Part shown: positions 1-7,897 of the stretch, piece after piece | Numbering within the stretch: position 1 is the first letter of the stretch | How the letters are laid out: every line of letters starts with the position of its first letter | From: Candidatus Brockarchaeota archaeon | GTDB taxonomy: Archaea > Thermoproteota > EX4484-205 > DTQO01 | Assembly (NCBI GenBank): GCA_017601265.1 | Contig: JAFNJA010000004.1 | Location: forward strand, 1-27,926 | Direction: 5' to 3' | Length of the DNA stretch: 27,926 nt | Position numbers and translations under genes: made by a program | Notes under the pieces: model-generated | Told to the model about the DNA's origin: nothing | Databases searched by the model: none | What the model saw: only the letters and a program-made list of their open reading frames with translations

Positions 1-931
1 TCGAAGGATGCTGCCCGAACCTAGCCTCGGGCAAGTCGCCGCAGGGCGTTACAGCTACTATTCCGTAAGAAGTTTGGACGTGCTCCTTGAGGAATATCCC
101 TTCGGAAGTTTCCTCGATTATCTTGTCGCCTTCCCGCTCCAAGCTCAAGGTCACGTATGCGAGCGCCGCGAGCGGATCGGCTTCCGGGAGTTTGCCATTC
201 AGCCGGACCTTGAACCAAAGGGCGCCGCGGTTTGCCCTGTGCGGCACGAGGTCGGTGGCTTCGGCCACGAGGACGTTGTCGGACGTCAAATCTTCGGCCA
301 AAGCGAGGCTCAGCGCGCCGTTGCCGCCCGGCTCCTCGTCTATCACGAAATGCGCGAACGCGGAGCTGCCCAGCACGTTGCGCCCTTCCTTCTCCGAGAC
401 CTCGGAGATCAGCCGCAAGGCCTCTATCATGCTAACGACCGAACCCTTGTCGTCGCACGCTCCCCTGCCGTAGACCGTGCCATCCTCCTTCCTCACGTTC
501 AAGTGCGGGGCCACCGTGTCGACGTGGGCGCAGAGGGTTGGACTTTCGGGAAGCTTTCCTTTATCGCCTTTCAGGATGACGACGAGGTTGCCCCTGTTTT
601 CGTAAGCCTCTTTGATCGAAAGCCCGCTCGGCCTTTCGCCGGTTTTGGTGTAGTGCGGAGGGGTGACGTACGGGTGCTTGGCTATGGCCTCCGCGTCTAT
701 CGGCACCCTGCGCAACTCTGGCCTGAGGTAGCTGCACGAACCCCTTATCTCGGACTCTATTATCTTGAAAGCTTCGTCTTCATTCCGCCTCATGGCGTCT
801 ACGTCGGGCTTCGGCGTGTTGTCCACCGAGAGCAACTCGACTAGGAGGCGCTGCGCCCACTCAAAAAACTCCGCGCTTCTCGACCTCTCTACGGCGTATG
901 CCGCGTAACCACCCAAGACGGCCTTTCGCAT
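1..931 (-). CDS. M20 family metallopeptidase (ArgE/DapE/ACY1-like), C-terminus cut by window edge
   Basis: This is a zinc-dependent aminoacylase or dipeptidase of the M20 family. Such enzymes remove acyl groups or cleave short peptides in the cytoplasm. I translated the minus strand from an ATG at 931, and the frame stays open to the window edge for 310 codons. The M20 signature is clear. HVDT lies at residues 136-139, with the metal ligand His136 and Asp138. GRGACDDKG follows, with the bridging Asp at about 160. DEEPGG lies at residues 198-203, with the general base and ligand Glu pair 199/200. About 130 residues precede the first motif, longer than in minimal DapE enzymes, so a dipeptidase-like subgroup is likely. 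Substrate cannot be assigned. The gene is divergent from trxB. A weak TATA-like stretch (968-983) precedes it. The long plus-strand frame across this region is only the antisense of this gene. Confidence 0.9.
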   Translation of the reverse strand, partial: MRKAVLGGYAAYAVERSRSAEFFEWAQRLLVELLSVDNTPKPDVDAMRRNEDEAFKIIESEIRGSCSYLRPELRRVPIDAEAIAKHPYVTPPHYTKTGERPSGLSIKEAYENRGNLVVILKGDKGKLPESPTLCAHVDTVAPHLNVRKEDGTVYGRGACDDKGSVVSMIEALRLISEVSEKEGRNVLGSSAFAHFVIDEEPGGNGALSLALAEDLTSDNVLVAEATDLVPHRANRGALWFKVRLNGKLPEADPLAALAYVTLSLEREGDKIIEETSEGIFLKEHVQTSYGIVAVTPCGDLPEARFGQHPS

Positions 932-1048
932 TTGACCGGAAACGCCATTTACCACGCGCCCGCGCTCAAAAGCCTTTCTAAACGGCCAGCTCGCGCGAAG
1001 GGCGCTTGCGCCCCTTCTGCCAGATCGATTTTTGCGACCGCGTAAAGC

Positions 1049-1057
1049 CTTATCTCC
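1049..1057 (+). promoter_or_regulatory. TATA-like box of trxB
   Basis: CCTTATCTC, preceded by AAAG, is centred about 39 bases before the TTG start of trxB. This matches the spacing seen before many genes in the window and implies a leader of roughly 10-15 bases. Confidence 0.45.
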
Positions 1058-1090
1058 GCCGCTTCGGCAGCCCTGATTCCGTGAAGAAGT

Positions 1091-2002
1091 TTGGACGACG
1101 TCGTGATCATAGGCTCCGGGCCGGCGGGTTTGACCGCCGCGATCTACGCTTGCAGGGCCAATTTGTCAACCACGGTCGTGGCCGGGTCCGCGTGGGGCGG
1201 CCAGCTGATGCTCACTACCGAGGTTGAAAATTTCCCCGGCTTCCCCGACCCGATCCTGGGACCTGACCTCATGGAGAACATGAGGAGGCAGGCTGAAAAG
1301 TTCGGAGCGAAGATCGTCTACGAGGACGCCACGAAAGTCGACTTTTCCGCAAGGCCATTCAAGGTTTTCGCTGGAGGCGAGGAGCTGGAGGCGAGGTCCG
1401 TGATCATAGCTACGGGCGCGTCTTCGAAATGGCTCGGCCTCGAGTCCGAGGAGAGGCTCAGGGGGAGGGGGGTGTCGAGCTGCGCGGCGTGCGACGGGAT
1501 GTTCTTCAGGGGCAAGAAGGTCGCGGTAGTTGGCGGTGGCGACACGGCGCTGGAAGAGGCTTTGACGCTCGCGAAGATCGCGAGCCAAGTCACGGTCGTG
1601 CACCGCCGCGACAAGCTTCGGGCAAGCAAGGTTCTACAGGAGAGGGCGCTTGGGAACGGAAAGATAGGATTCGCCTGGAACGCGGTTGTCGTGGAAATCC
1701 TCGGAAAGGAAAAGGTCGAGGGAATCAGGATAAAGGACGTCCAAACGGGTCAGGAATCGACCATCTACTGCGACGGGGTCTTCGTCGCGATCGGGCACCA
1801 GCCCAACACAGAGCTGTTCAAAGGGCAGGTCGAGCTGGATCCGATGGGATACGTGGTCACCCACGAAGGTTCGAGAACGAGCGTGGAAGGGGTTTTTGCC
1901 GCAGGAGACGTCCAAGACCACAAGTACCGGCAGGCCGTCACGGCCGCCGCCTCCGGCTGCAAGGCGGCCCTGGACGCCGAGAAGTGGCTGCAGGTTGCTT
2001 AG
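1091..2002 (+). CDS. trxB: Thioredoxin reductase
   Basis: Cytoplasmic FAD- and NAD(P)H-dependent flavoenzyme that reduces thioredoxin-like partners. The 303 residues match the low-molecular-weight TrxB family. An N-terminal FAD-binding GSGPAG sits at residues 8-13, the redox-active CAAC disulfide at 131-134 followed by DG, the NAD(P)H-binding GGGDTA at 148-153, HRRDKLR at 171-177, and a C-terminal FAD motif AAGDVQD. The basic HRR motif is of the type usually linked to NADPH preference. The start is TTG at 1091: the next upstream in-frame codons reach a TGA at 1082, and no ATG fits the FAD motif better. It is divergent from the M20 gene and convergent with the iron-sulfur flavoprotein. No thioredoxin gene is visible in the window. 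Confidence 0.95.
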   Translation: MDDVVIIGSGPAGLTAAIYACRANLSTTVVAGSAWGGQLMLTTEVENFPGFPDPILGPDLMENMRRQAEKFGAKIVYEDATKVDFSARPFKVFAGGEELEARSVIIATGASSKWLGLESEERLRGRGVSSCAACDGMFFRGKKVAVVGGGDTALEEALTLAKIASQVTVVHRRDKLRASKVLQERALGNGKIGFAWNAVVVEILGKEKVEGIRIKDVQTGQESTIYCDGVFVAIGHQPNTELFKGQVELDPMGYVVTHEGSRTSVEGVFAAGDVQDHKYRQAVTAAASGCKAALDAEKWLQVA

Positions 2003-2157
2003 CAAGGGCGCGCCTAGAGGATTGGGAGCGGAAAAATCGCCCGCACCACGCTTGGATTGGAAACGCCGCAGATCGGCATAGATCGTTGAACGGATTGGAA
2101 CCTAAAACGGAAAGAAGGGGCGTCTGGCTTTCGGAAGCTCCCTCGAAAGTAGTAAAG

Positions 2158-2203
2158 GAGCCGCCGAAGGCTGAGGTTCGGCGCCTCAACGCTTTCCGCG
2201 TTG
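2158..2203. terminator. Tandem hairpins between convergent trxB and flavoprotein genes
   Basis: Two inverted repeats abut. The first, 2158-2187, has an 11-base stem (GAGCCGCCGAA / TTCGGCGCCTC) with one mismatch and an 8-base loop. The second, 2187-2203, has a perfect stem (CAACGC / GCGTTG) with a 5-base loop and lies in the last codons of the minus-strand flavoprotein gene. Position at the meeting point of convergent genes suggests transcript ends. No T-run follows, so the role is inferred. The rest of 2003-2157 holds no recognisable gene. Confidence 0.4.
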
Positions 2204-2749
2204 GATAGACCTTAGCAAGCAAGCGGAAAAATCGTTCAACTTCCCGAGTTCGCTCGGCCGGGACAGGACCTCTCCCTTCTCCCTCGCCAAGACCCTCACC
2301 TTGCCGACGATCTCCCCGCCATAAGAGCGGATCCAAGACTCCAAGATGGCTTCCTGGTTCTCGAATCCCGAGTCCGCTGCAACGCTCAGTATCCCGAATT
2401 TCTTGCCCGCGAAATGCCCGCGGTCCAGGTAGAAGCCGTGCGTTCGATCTATGAAGTCCTTGAGCACCCCCGGCGGGCCATTCCAGTAAACTGGCGAACC
2501 GATTATCACTAAGTGAGAACATTCTACCCTGCCTAGCACGCGGGCGAAATCATCGTCTTTTATGGCGCACTCGCCGGCGCTCATGCATTTCCTGCACCCC
2601 TCGCAGCGCTTGATCCTGTAGTCAGCTATCCTGAGGAATTCCGTTGCCAAGCCCCCTTTCCCTAACTCCTCCAAAACCATCTTGACCGTTACATCGGTGT
2701 TGCCATCCTTCCTGGGGCTCCCCGAAATGCCCAGAACGGCCGTTGCCAA
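2186..2749 (-). CDS. Iron-sulfur flavoprotein (NADPH-dependent FMN reductase fold)
   Basis: Flavodoxin-fold electron-transfer protein, known from methanogens and other anaerobic archaea as Isf. It binds FMN and one [4Fe-4S] cluster, and members have been linked to electron transfer and oxygen or peroxide detoxification. The 187-residue product has the FMN phosphate loop GSPRKDGNT near residues 10-18, a compact cluster motif C49-x2-C52-x2-C55-x5-C61, and GSPVYWNGPPG near 84-94 for FMN binding. An in-frame ATG exists upstream at 2857. I chose TTG at 2749 because the extra 36 residues are low-complexity and basic, and a TATA-like box at 2781-2793 lies within that extension. The first residues MATAVLGISGSPR also match normal family N-termini. 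Its neighbours, trxB and a flavodoxin remnant, suggest a redox role. Confidence 0.88.
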   Translation of the reverse strand: MATAVLGISGSPRKDGNTDVTVKMVLEELGKGGLATEFLRIADYRIKRCEGCRKCMSAGECAIKDDDFARVLGRVECSHLVIIGSPVYWNGPPGVLKDFIDRTHGFYLDRGHFAGKKFGILSVAADSGFENQEAILESWIRSYGGEIVGKVRVLAREKGEVLSRPSELGKLNDFSACLLRSIQRGKR

Positions 2750-2780
2750 CCTACACCGGCCACACGCGTTTCTAGCCAGG

Positions 2781-2793
2781 CGATAAGGTTTTT
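2781..2793 (-). promoter_or_regulatory. TATA-like box of the iron-sulfur flavoprotein gene
   Basis: Read on the minus strand this is AAAAACCTTATCG, centred about 37 bases before the TTG at 2749. It falls inside the longer alternative frame and is the main reason for choosing the shorter start. Confidence 0.5.
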
Positions 2794-2944
2794 CCAAAGC
2801 CGAAGCCGGAGCGTGGGCGCGATGGCGATCCGGAAAGCCCTTTCCGGACGCGATCATGCGAAGCAGTGCGGTTTAGGAGCCGCCCATCCTTTCAACCTAG
2901 TTCGAACCAGCGCTTTCCCAACCACGAAAGCGCTGCGGTAGCAT

Positions 2945-3470
2945 TCATGAGGGCGAAGGTCCAACCCTTGTGGCAATCGCTTTCGCCCATCTGGTTGCCC
3001 GTTCCAGCTCCCCCCTCTTTGAGCGGGCCTTCTTTGCCCTCGACGAAAAAGCCTTCCGGCGCGACGACGGGGTTGAAACCGCTCCTCTTCAGGATGTCAT
3101 TTATTCTTGTCGCGGCACAGCCGAAAATTCCGACCAGCCTCATCGATAGCCGGGTATCGAACACTGCCGCGTTGACGCCCCTGGCAACGGATGCCGGAAC
3201 CTTGACAAGGAAGTCTAGGACCGACTTCGTCGGCCTTCCCCCGCGGGTCGGAGAACCGACTATCAGAAGTCCAAGCGATTCAAAATGGGAATAGTCCGCT
3301 CAGCCGGCGCGGAGCACCTCCGCCTCGCCTGAGAAGGCATCTCCCAAAGCTTTGGCTATTATCTCCGTATTTCCATAGACCGAATCGTAGACGATCAGGG
3401 ACTTCATCTGGCGCTTTTCCGGAGGTTCCAAATGAGTTCTATCCTGCGTGCCAGCCGATTTTTCCTCCAT
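2945..3470 (-). pseudogene. Flavodoxin pseudogene with in-frame TGA and G-run frameshift
   Basis: Reading the minus strand from ATG 3470 (or ATG 3407, in frame) gives a recognisable flavodoxin: the FMN loop DSVYGNTE, then LLIVGSPTRGGRPTKSV, then PEGFFVEGKEGPLKEG. Two lesions are visible. A TGA at 3302-3300 interrupts the frame between RAG and ADYSHF, at codon 36 of the shorter form. A run of six G (plus-strand C at 3010-3015) then shifts the frame. Removing one G restores EGELERATRWAKAIATRVG, the normal flavodoxin C-terminus, ending at a TGA at 2947-2945. Without that correction the frame continues into unrelated sequence to 2892. The ATG at 3470 has a TATA-like TTAA about 28 bases upstream and adds 21 non-conserved residues. 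Selenocysteine is unlikely at this surface-loop position. Sequencing error could explain the homopolymer lesion but less easily the TGA as well. Confidence 0.85.
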
Positions 3471-3556
3471 TCCAGAACCGCCTGCCTTTCGCGTTAAGCA
3501 GAGAGCGCATATGAGGGTTTGCCGGAGCTCGCGAACTGCGCCAAGCCTGGAATGCG

Positions 3557-3572
3557 CGTTCGTTATCGAACG
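3557..3572. repeat. Inverted repeat in divergent flavodoxin/ROK intergenic region
   Basis: CGTTCG-TTAT-CGAACG is a perfect 6-4-6 inverted repeat about 40 bases before the ROK TATA-like element. It lies in the 178-base spacer between the flavodoxin remnant and the ROK kinase. It could be a binding site for a dimeric regulator. No second copy was noticed. Confidence 0.3.
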
Positions 3573-3597
3573 AAGAAGGCGGCTGAGGTTTCCAAAA

Positions 3598-3615
3598 GTA
3601 TAAACAGATTTAAGC
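3598..3615 (+). promoter_or_regulatory. TATA-like region of the ROK-PHP operon
   Basis: GTATAAACAGATTTAAGC contains two A/T-rich elements, the second centred about 38 bases before the TTG start at 3649. It would drive the ROK kinase and the PHP gene behind it. Confidence 0.5.
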
Positions 3616-3648
3616 CTGGCAGTCCAGCCGGACCGAGGGCCAAGGCAA

Positions 3649-4686
3649 TTGGAATGCTACGCGGGAGTGGACATAGGCGGGACCTGGGTGAGGGTTTTAC
3701 TCGCGAACGAAACGCGCATCTTGCGGGGCGTGTCCCAGTTGACCGAGAAGCGCGGCACTGAAAGAGCAATCGGCGAACAGTTGAAGAGGCTGACGCGCAC
3801 CGTTCTTGCCAAAGCGGACGTGGGCGCCGACAGCTTGAAGGGGATCGGCGTGAGTTCCTGCGGCCCGTTCAAGGGAATGGTGTCGCTGGAAGACACGCCC
3901 AACATATGCGATAGCGTCAACAACTGGCACGTGATCCCCATAATAGAGCCGCTGAAAGAGGAGTTCGGAGAGGGCTTGAGGTACAGGCTCGAGAACGACG
4001 CCAAGGCCGCAGCCCTTGCTGAAAACCTTTTCGGCGCCGCCCAGGGGGAGAGGAACTGCGCCTACTTGACGATAAGCACCGGCATAGGAGGGGGGTTCAT
4101 AATCGACGGAATGCTCTGCGAGGGGAAGAACGGAAACGCCGCCCACGTTGGCCACATGATAGTGGTTCCCGACGGACCGAAGTGCGGATGCGGGCAAAGG
4201 GGTTGCCTCGAAGCGTTGGTGTCCGGGGGATCCATAGCAAGGAGGGCGAGGGAGGGGATCGAAAGCGAGGCCGGCCGGGGGTCGATAATGCGGGAACTTT
4301 GCGGGCAAGATCTGAAAAACCTCACTGCGAAAGAGGTGTTCGATGCCGCGAGGCTTGGGGATCCCCTTGCGAACCGAATCGTGGAGGAGACCGTCAAATA
4401 CCTGGGGATAGGCGTGATCAACGTCATAAACGTGACCGACGCGGCTGTCGTTGTCCTAGGCGGGGCCGTGATGGCGAACCATGACCTAATCCTCGAGCCG
4501 CTCAGGAGATACGTGAAGGAAAACTCCTTCGCGGCGATATCGAGGGGAACGGAAATCAGGCTATCGAAGCTTGGCAGGTTCGTTGGAACCGTCGCCGGGC
4601 TCAGCCTCGTGGTGCCTGGCGAATGGATACGAGAGTGGTCGAAGATAAAGCCTTGGGAGAAGGTTTTCGAAGAGGAACAGCTTTAG
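3649..4686 (+). CDS. ROK family sugar kinase (glucokinase/hexokinase-like)
   Basis: ATP-dependent hexose kinase of the ROK family, expected to phosphorylate glucose, mannose or an amino sugar at C6 in the cytoplasm. The 345 residues begin with the phosphate-binding DIGGTWVR at residues 8-15. STGIGGGF occurs near 140-147. The ROK signature spans 166-188: His166, His169, then Cys179-x-Cys181-x4-Cys186-x-Glu188, which bind a structural zinc. There is no N-terminal helix-turn-helix, so this is a kinase and not a ROK repressor. The start is TTG at 3649, giving MECYAGVDIGG with the phosphate loop at the usual distance. The PHP gene follows after one base, so they are co-transcribed. PGI/PMI and an MFS transporter lie just downstream, which supports hexose entry into glycolysis. 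Glucose versus mannose specificity cannot be read from the sequence. Confidence 0.9.
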   Translation: MECYAGVDIGGTWVRVLLANETRILRGVSQLTEKRGTERAIGEQLKRLTRTVLAKADVGADSLKGIGVSSCGPFKGMVSLEDTPNICDSVNNWHVIPIIEPLKEEFGEGLRYRLENDAKAAALAENLFGAAQGERNCAYLTISTGIGGGFIIDGMLCEGKNGNAAHVGHMIVVPDGPKCGCGQRGCLEALVSGGSIARRAREGIESEAGRGSIMRELCGQDLKNLTAKEVFDAARLGDPLANRIVEETVKYLGIGVINVINVTDAAVVVLGGAVMANHDLILEPLRRYVKENSFAAISRGTEIRLSKLGRFVGTVAGLSLVVPGEWIREWSKIKPWEKVFEEEQL

Positions 4687-4687
4687 A

Positions 4688-5383
4688 ATGGATCGCCGTT
4701 GCAAAATCCCCAAAACCGACTACCACGTACACAGCCAATTTTCCAAGTGCGCCAACGACGTGACAGTCTCCAAGGACGTGCAACGAGCCTTGGCCAAGGG
4801 GATATCCAGAATCGCCGTGACGGACCACGGATCGGTTAAAAAGCCAGAATGGATCCGGGATTATTTCCGCGAGATCGAGGAATCGAGGAAGTCGTCGAAG
4901 CTGGACGTACTCGCTGGCATAGAGTGCGACATGGACGCTGACGGCTGCCCTGTGGTGAGCGAAGCGGTGCTCGCTGATATGGACGTTGTCGTCGGAGCCC
5001 TTCACGAGCTACCCGGAAACCCCGCAAGCTCTTACGACGAAGCCATTGGCCGTTACGCCAAGGCAGTCTCGGCGGCTTTGGAAAATGGTTGGATGCGGAT
5101 ACTCGCGCACCCCACCGACGTGGGTTGGGTGAAGCTCAAGCTTCCGTCCGAAGTTGCCGGGGAATTGTCCAGGATAGCGGCAAGGAAGGGAGTGGCTTTC
5201 GAACTCAACTTCCACCACAAAGATCCCGGGCCTGAGGACTTGGGAACCTTCCTGAAGAACGGCGTCGCGGTCACTCCCACGTCCGACGCGCACTCATTGG
5301 ACGAGATCGGGAACTACGGCTGGCACGAATCGTTGCTCGAGAAGTGCGGCTTCCGCGGGGAGGTGCCCTGGCTTGAACTTTAA
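4688..5383 (+). CDS. PHP domain metal-dependent phosphoesterase/hydrolase
   Basis: Member of the polymerase and histidinol phosphatase (PHP) family, cytoplasmic hydrolases with a multinuclear metal site in a (beta/alpha)7 barrel. In 231 residues the metal-binding motifs appear in order: DYHVHS with His13 and His15, TDHGS with Asp46 and His47, GIECD with Glu79, GALHEL with His106, ILAHPTD, FELNFHHKD, and a final SDAHS Asp-His pair. The size fits the YcdX/HisJ-like subgroup. It starts one base after the ROK kinase stop and so shares its transcript. No histidine genes are nearby, so histidinol phosphatase is not the preferred reading. A sugar-phosphate phosphatase role is possible from context, but the substrate is unknown. 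Confidence 0.85.
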   Translation: MDRRCKIPKTDYHVHSQFSKCANDVTVSKDVQRALAKGISRIAVTDHGSVKKPEWIRDYFREIEESRKSSKLDVLAGIECDMDADGCPVVSEAVLADMDVVVGALHELPGNPASSYDEAIGRYAKAVSAALENGWMRILAHPTDVGWVKLKLPSEVAGELSRIAARKGVAFELNFHHKDPGPEDLGTFLKNGVAVTPTSDAHSLDEIGNYGWHESLLEKCGFRGEVPWLEL

Positions 5384-5469
5384 GGGCGCGCATCTAAACG
5401 CGAAGAGGGGGGCGGGCGCGGAGCTTCGTTCCCGAGCTTTTTAGCGCCGCGCCGCCAAGCGACGGAACC

Positions 5470-5478
5470 TTTTATAAC
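5470..5478 (+). promoter_or_regulatory. TATA box of the PGI/PMI gene
   Basis: TTTTATAAC is centred about 37 bases before ATG 5511. A second T-rich element, GAGCTTTTTAG, lies further upstream near 5437-5448. Confidence 0.6.
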
Positions 5479-5510
5479 TGCCGCCCGGCCGCCGAGCCGA
5501 GCTGAGAGCG

Positions 5511-6623
5511 ATGGCCCTAGACAACCCCGAAGAGGTCTTGAAAATGGATTCATTGGGCATGTTCAAAGCTACCGAATCTTTCCCATCCCAGATCGAAGGT
5601 TCGTTTTCGATCGCTGAAGCGGCCCTTTCCAGAGTCAGGAAGGAAAAGTTCGACAGCATAATCGGTTGCGGAATGGGGGGTTCCGCTATGGGATTGGAGC
5701 TTGCCAAATCCTGGTTGCAGGTGGAGCTTGGCGCGCCTTTCGTTATCGTGAGGGATTACCGGCTTCCCGCGCACGTTGGCCCAAACGACCTCGTCATCCT
5801 CGCTAGCTACTCGGGCGACACGGAAGAAACGCTGAGCTGCATGGTTGAAGCAGCGAAGAGGCGCTCGCCGATGGTCTCGATCAGCGCGGGAGGCGAAATC
5901 GAAAGGTTCAGCAGAGCCCTGGGCGTGCCGCATTTCAAATTGCCAGGCGGGTTGCAACCAAGGACAGCCCTGGGTTACCTTTTTGCCTTGCCGGTGATTC
6001 TGTTCGAGCATTTGGGCCTCGCCGACAGGAGGAGGTTAAACGAGCTTCTCGAATCGGTTCCGGCCCTTAGGACAACGGCAGAGAAGTGCTCTTACAGGAC
6101 GCCGGAGCCCGAGAACCCGGCAAAACGGTTGGCCGCCAAGCTCGTCGATTCTCTGCCGGTCGTGTGCGGGTACGGGCCTTTCGCAGCAGCAGCCTTGAGG
6201 TTCAAGCAGCAGTTGAACGAGAACAGCAAGATGCTCGCCAAATGCGAGGCTTTCCCGGAATTGGACCACAACGAAATCGAAGGTTTCAACGCCGATCCGG
6301 ACCGGGCGAGGGCCGTTCTGGTCTTGCTGCAAGGCGACGTGGAACCCCAAGTGGCGGCGAGGATCGAGGAAACCTTGAAGGTTTTGAGGGGGAGCGTCGA
6401 TGACGTGGTCGAGGTGAAGGGTTTCGGATCCGGAGTAGCCCAGCTCCTTACGGCCATCCAGGTATGCGATTCGGCGAGCTTGTTTCTGGCGTTCTTGAGG
6501 GGGAAAGATCCAGGACCCGTCAACCAGATAAGCAAGTTGAAAGGGGCTCTCACGGGCAGGACGGATTTCACGAAGCGCCTCGAAGCCGAGGTTGAAAGGC
6601 TCTGCGGTCGGGCGCTCGCTTGA
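5511..6623 (+). CDS. Bifunctional phosphoglucose/phosphomannose isomerase
   Basis: Interconverts glucose-6-phosphate or mannose-6-phosphate with fructose-6-phosphate. This SIS-fold PGI/PMI family is typical of crenarchaeal-type archaea such as Aeropyrum and Pyrobaculum. The 370 residues include the first SIS-domain loop GCGMGGSAMG near residue 52, the phosphate-binding ASYSGDTEETL near 97-107, and the family motif GLQPRTALGYLF. A second SIS domain carries QLNENSK with the likely catalytic Glu at about 236, DHNEIEG with His at about 252, and a C-terminal QISKLKGAL with the expected Lys. It is slightly longer than the roughly 300-330 residues of characterised members. Its position behind a ROK kinase and before a transporter fits hexose catabolism. 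It has its own TATA box. Confidence 0.92.
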   Translation: MALDNPEEVLKMDSLGMFKATESFPSQIEGSFSIAEAALSRVRKEKFDSIIGCGMGGSAMGLELAKSWLQVELGAPFVIVRDYRLPAHVGPNDLVILASYSGDTEETLSCMVEAAKRRSPMVSISAGGEIERFSRALGVPHFKLPGGLQPRTALGYLFALPVILFEHLGLADRRRLNELLESVPALRTTAEKCSYRTPEPENPAKRLAAKLVDSLPVVCGYGPFAAAALRFKQQLNENSKMLAKCEAFPELDHNEIEGFNADPDRARAVLVLLQGDVEPQVAARIEETLKVLRGSVDDVVEVKGFGSGVAQLLTAIQVCDSASLFLAFLRGKDPGPVNQISKLKGALTGRTDFTKRLEAEVERLCGRALA

Positions 6624-6657
6624 CCTGGCAAGACTGGCCAAGCAACTGGTAAAGCGG

Positions 6658-7830
6658 ATGAACGCCGGCAAGAAAGCGCAAACTTCGCGGTTTCTCCTCG
6701 TTTCCGCATTCTTGGTACAATCGATCATGGGGATAACGACTATCGCGGTGCCCATTTACGCGGATTCTCTCGGAGCTTCTCCCTTCCTCTTGGGAATCAT
6801 AGGCGGCGCCGGTGGATTGATGAATTCGTTCGTGCCCCTGGTCTCGGGCGCGCTCTCGGACAGGTTCAGGAGGAAGGGGTTCATGACTTTTTCGATGTGC
6901 CTCTGCAGCCTCTCGTGCCTTCTTTACTACTTCTCTGAGGACCCTTTCAAATTGGTAGCAATCAAGATGCTTGAGTCGGTTTCCCTTGCCTCATTCTGGC
7001 CGATCGTTGAGGCTTTGATATCGGATGCAAGCGGGGAAAACCTTGACGAGTCCCTCAGGAAATTCAACGTCTCTTGGGGATCCGCGATGGTGGTCGGCCC
7101 ATTCATCGGTGGCGGCTTGATAAGCGCGTTTTCGCCCAAAGCTCCGTTCGTGTTCGCGCTCGCCATCGCCGCGTTCGTCGGATCCGCGAGCCCGGCGTTG
7201 GTAAAAGAACCGCGGAAAAGGCCGGCAGCGGCGGGTAGCGAAGGGCGGGATTCTTCGAGGAAAAACGGCGCAGAGGCGCCGATCGCGATCTCACTCGCGT
7301 CCATCTTCCTGTTCTCTTCCCTTGGCGGGATCGTCTTCTCCCTGTTCCCGGCGTACGCGACGAACCTGGGAATTCCCGCCTACGAAGTGGGCCTGATAAT
7401 GCTGGCTTGGGGAGTAGCACGGGTCGCCACTTTCTATGGCTCGACGGAGATCGAAAAAAGGTTCTCGAAGAAGGGGATGTTCGTGGCCGGCTCGTCGATG
7501 CTGGCCGCCGCTTCGTTCCTGATCGCCAAAAGCCTCGATTTTTACTCTTTCGTGGCCTGCTTCTTGGTCTTCGGATTCGGCGGCGGGATATCGTACTCCG
7601 CTTCGATATCCAGCATCCTCGGAAGGTGGAGTTTTTCGAGGGGGTACGCGGCCGGCCTGTTCGAGAGCCTCATAGGGGTTGGGTATTTCCTGGGACCCTT
7701 GATGGGAGGGGCGATCTCGACCTACGGTACTGATTCGCCGTACGTTTTCGGATCTTTTTTGGGTTTGGCCGTCCTCGCGATCCAGATTGCCGTTTACGCG
7801 AAGCGCCCAAGCTCGAATCGCAAACGTTGA
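6658..7830 (+). CDS. MFS transporter
   Basis: Integral membrane carrier of the major facilitator superfamily, about 390 residues with roughly 12 hydrophobic segments in two halves. The characteristic MFS loop between segments 2 and 3 is visible as GALSDRFRRKGFM. A long charged linker (EPRKRPAAAGSEGRDSSRK) separates the halves. I chose ATG 6658, giving MNAGKKAQTSRFLL. A longer frame opens at 6592 but overlaps the PGI/PMI gene, and its extra residues are not membrane-like. The substrate is unknown. Adjacency to hexose-metabolism genes suggests a sugar or sugar derivative, but drug/proton antiporters share this architecture. It is probably co-transcribed with PGI/PMI. Confidence 0.85.
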   Translation: MNAGKKAQTSRFLLVSAFLVQSIMGITTIAVPIYADSLGASPFLLGIIGGAGGLMNSFVPLVSGALSDRFRRKGFMTFSMCLCSLSCLLYYFSEDPFKLVAIKMLESVSLASFWPIVEALISDASGENLDESLRKFNVSWGSAMVVGPFIGGGLISAFSPKAPFVFALAIAAFVGSASPALVKEPRKRPAAAGSEGRDSSRKNGAEAPIAISLASIFLFSSLGGIVFSLFPAYATNLGIPAYEVGLIMLAWGVARVATFYGSTEIEKRFSKKGMFVAGSSMLAAASFLIAKSLDFYSFVACFLVFGFGGGISYSASISSILGRWSFSRGYAAGLFESLIGVGYFLGPLMGGAISTYGTDSPYVFGSFLGLAVLAIQIAVYAKRPSSNRKR

Positions 7831-7897
7831 TCGCGCGGACGGTTTTAGTTAACGCAACCCGGCCATCAAGGCGAGGATAACGCGGCTGTCGACATTT

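Noticed and set aside
8..844. A 278-codon plus-strand frame at the left edge
   Set aside because: It is the antisense of the M20 peptidase, whose catalytic motifs are all on the minus strand.
3300..3302. UGA as selenocysteine in the flavodoxin
   Set aside because: Flavodoxins have no redox residue at this loop, a second frameshift lesion is present, and UGA is a normal stop in neighbours. A pseudogene is simpler.
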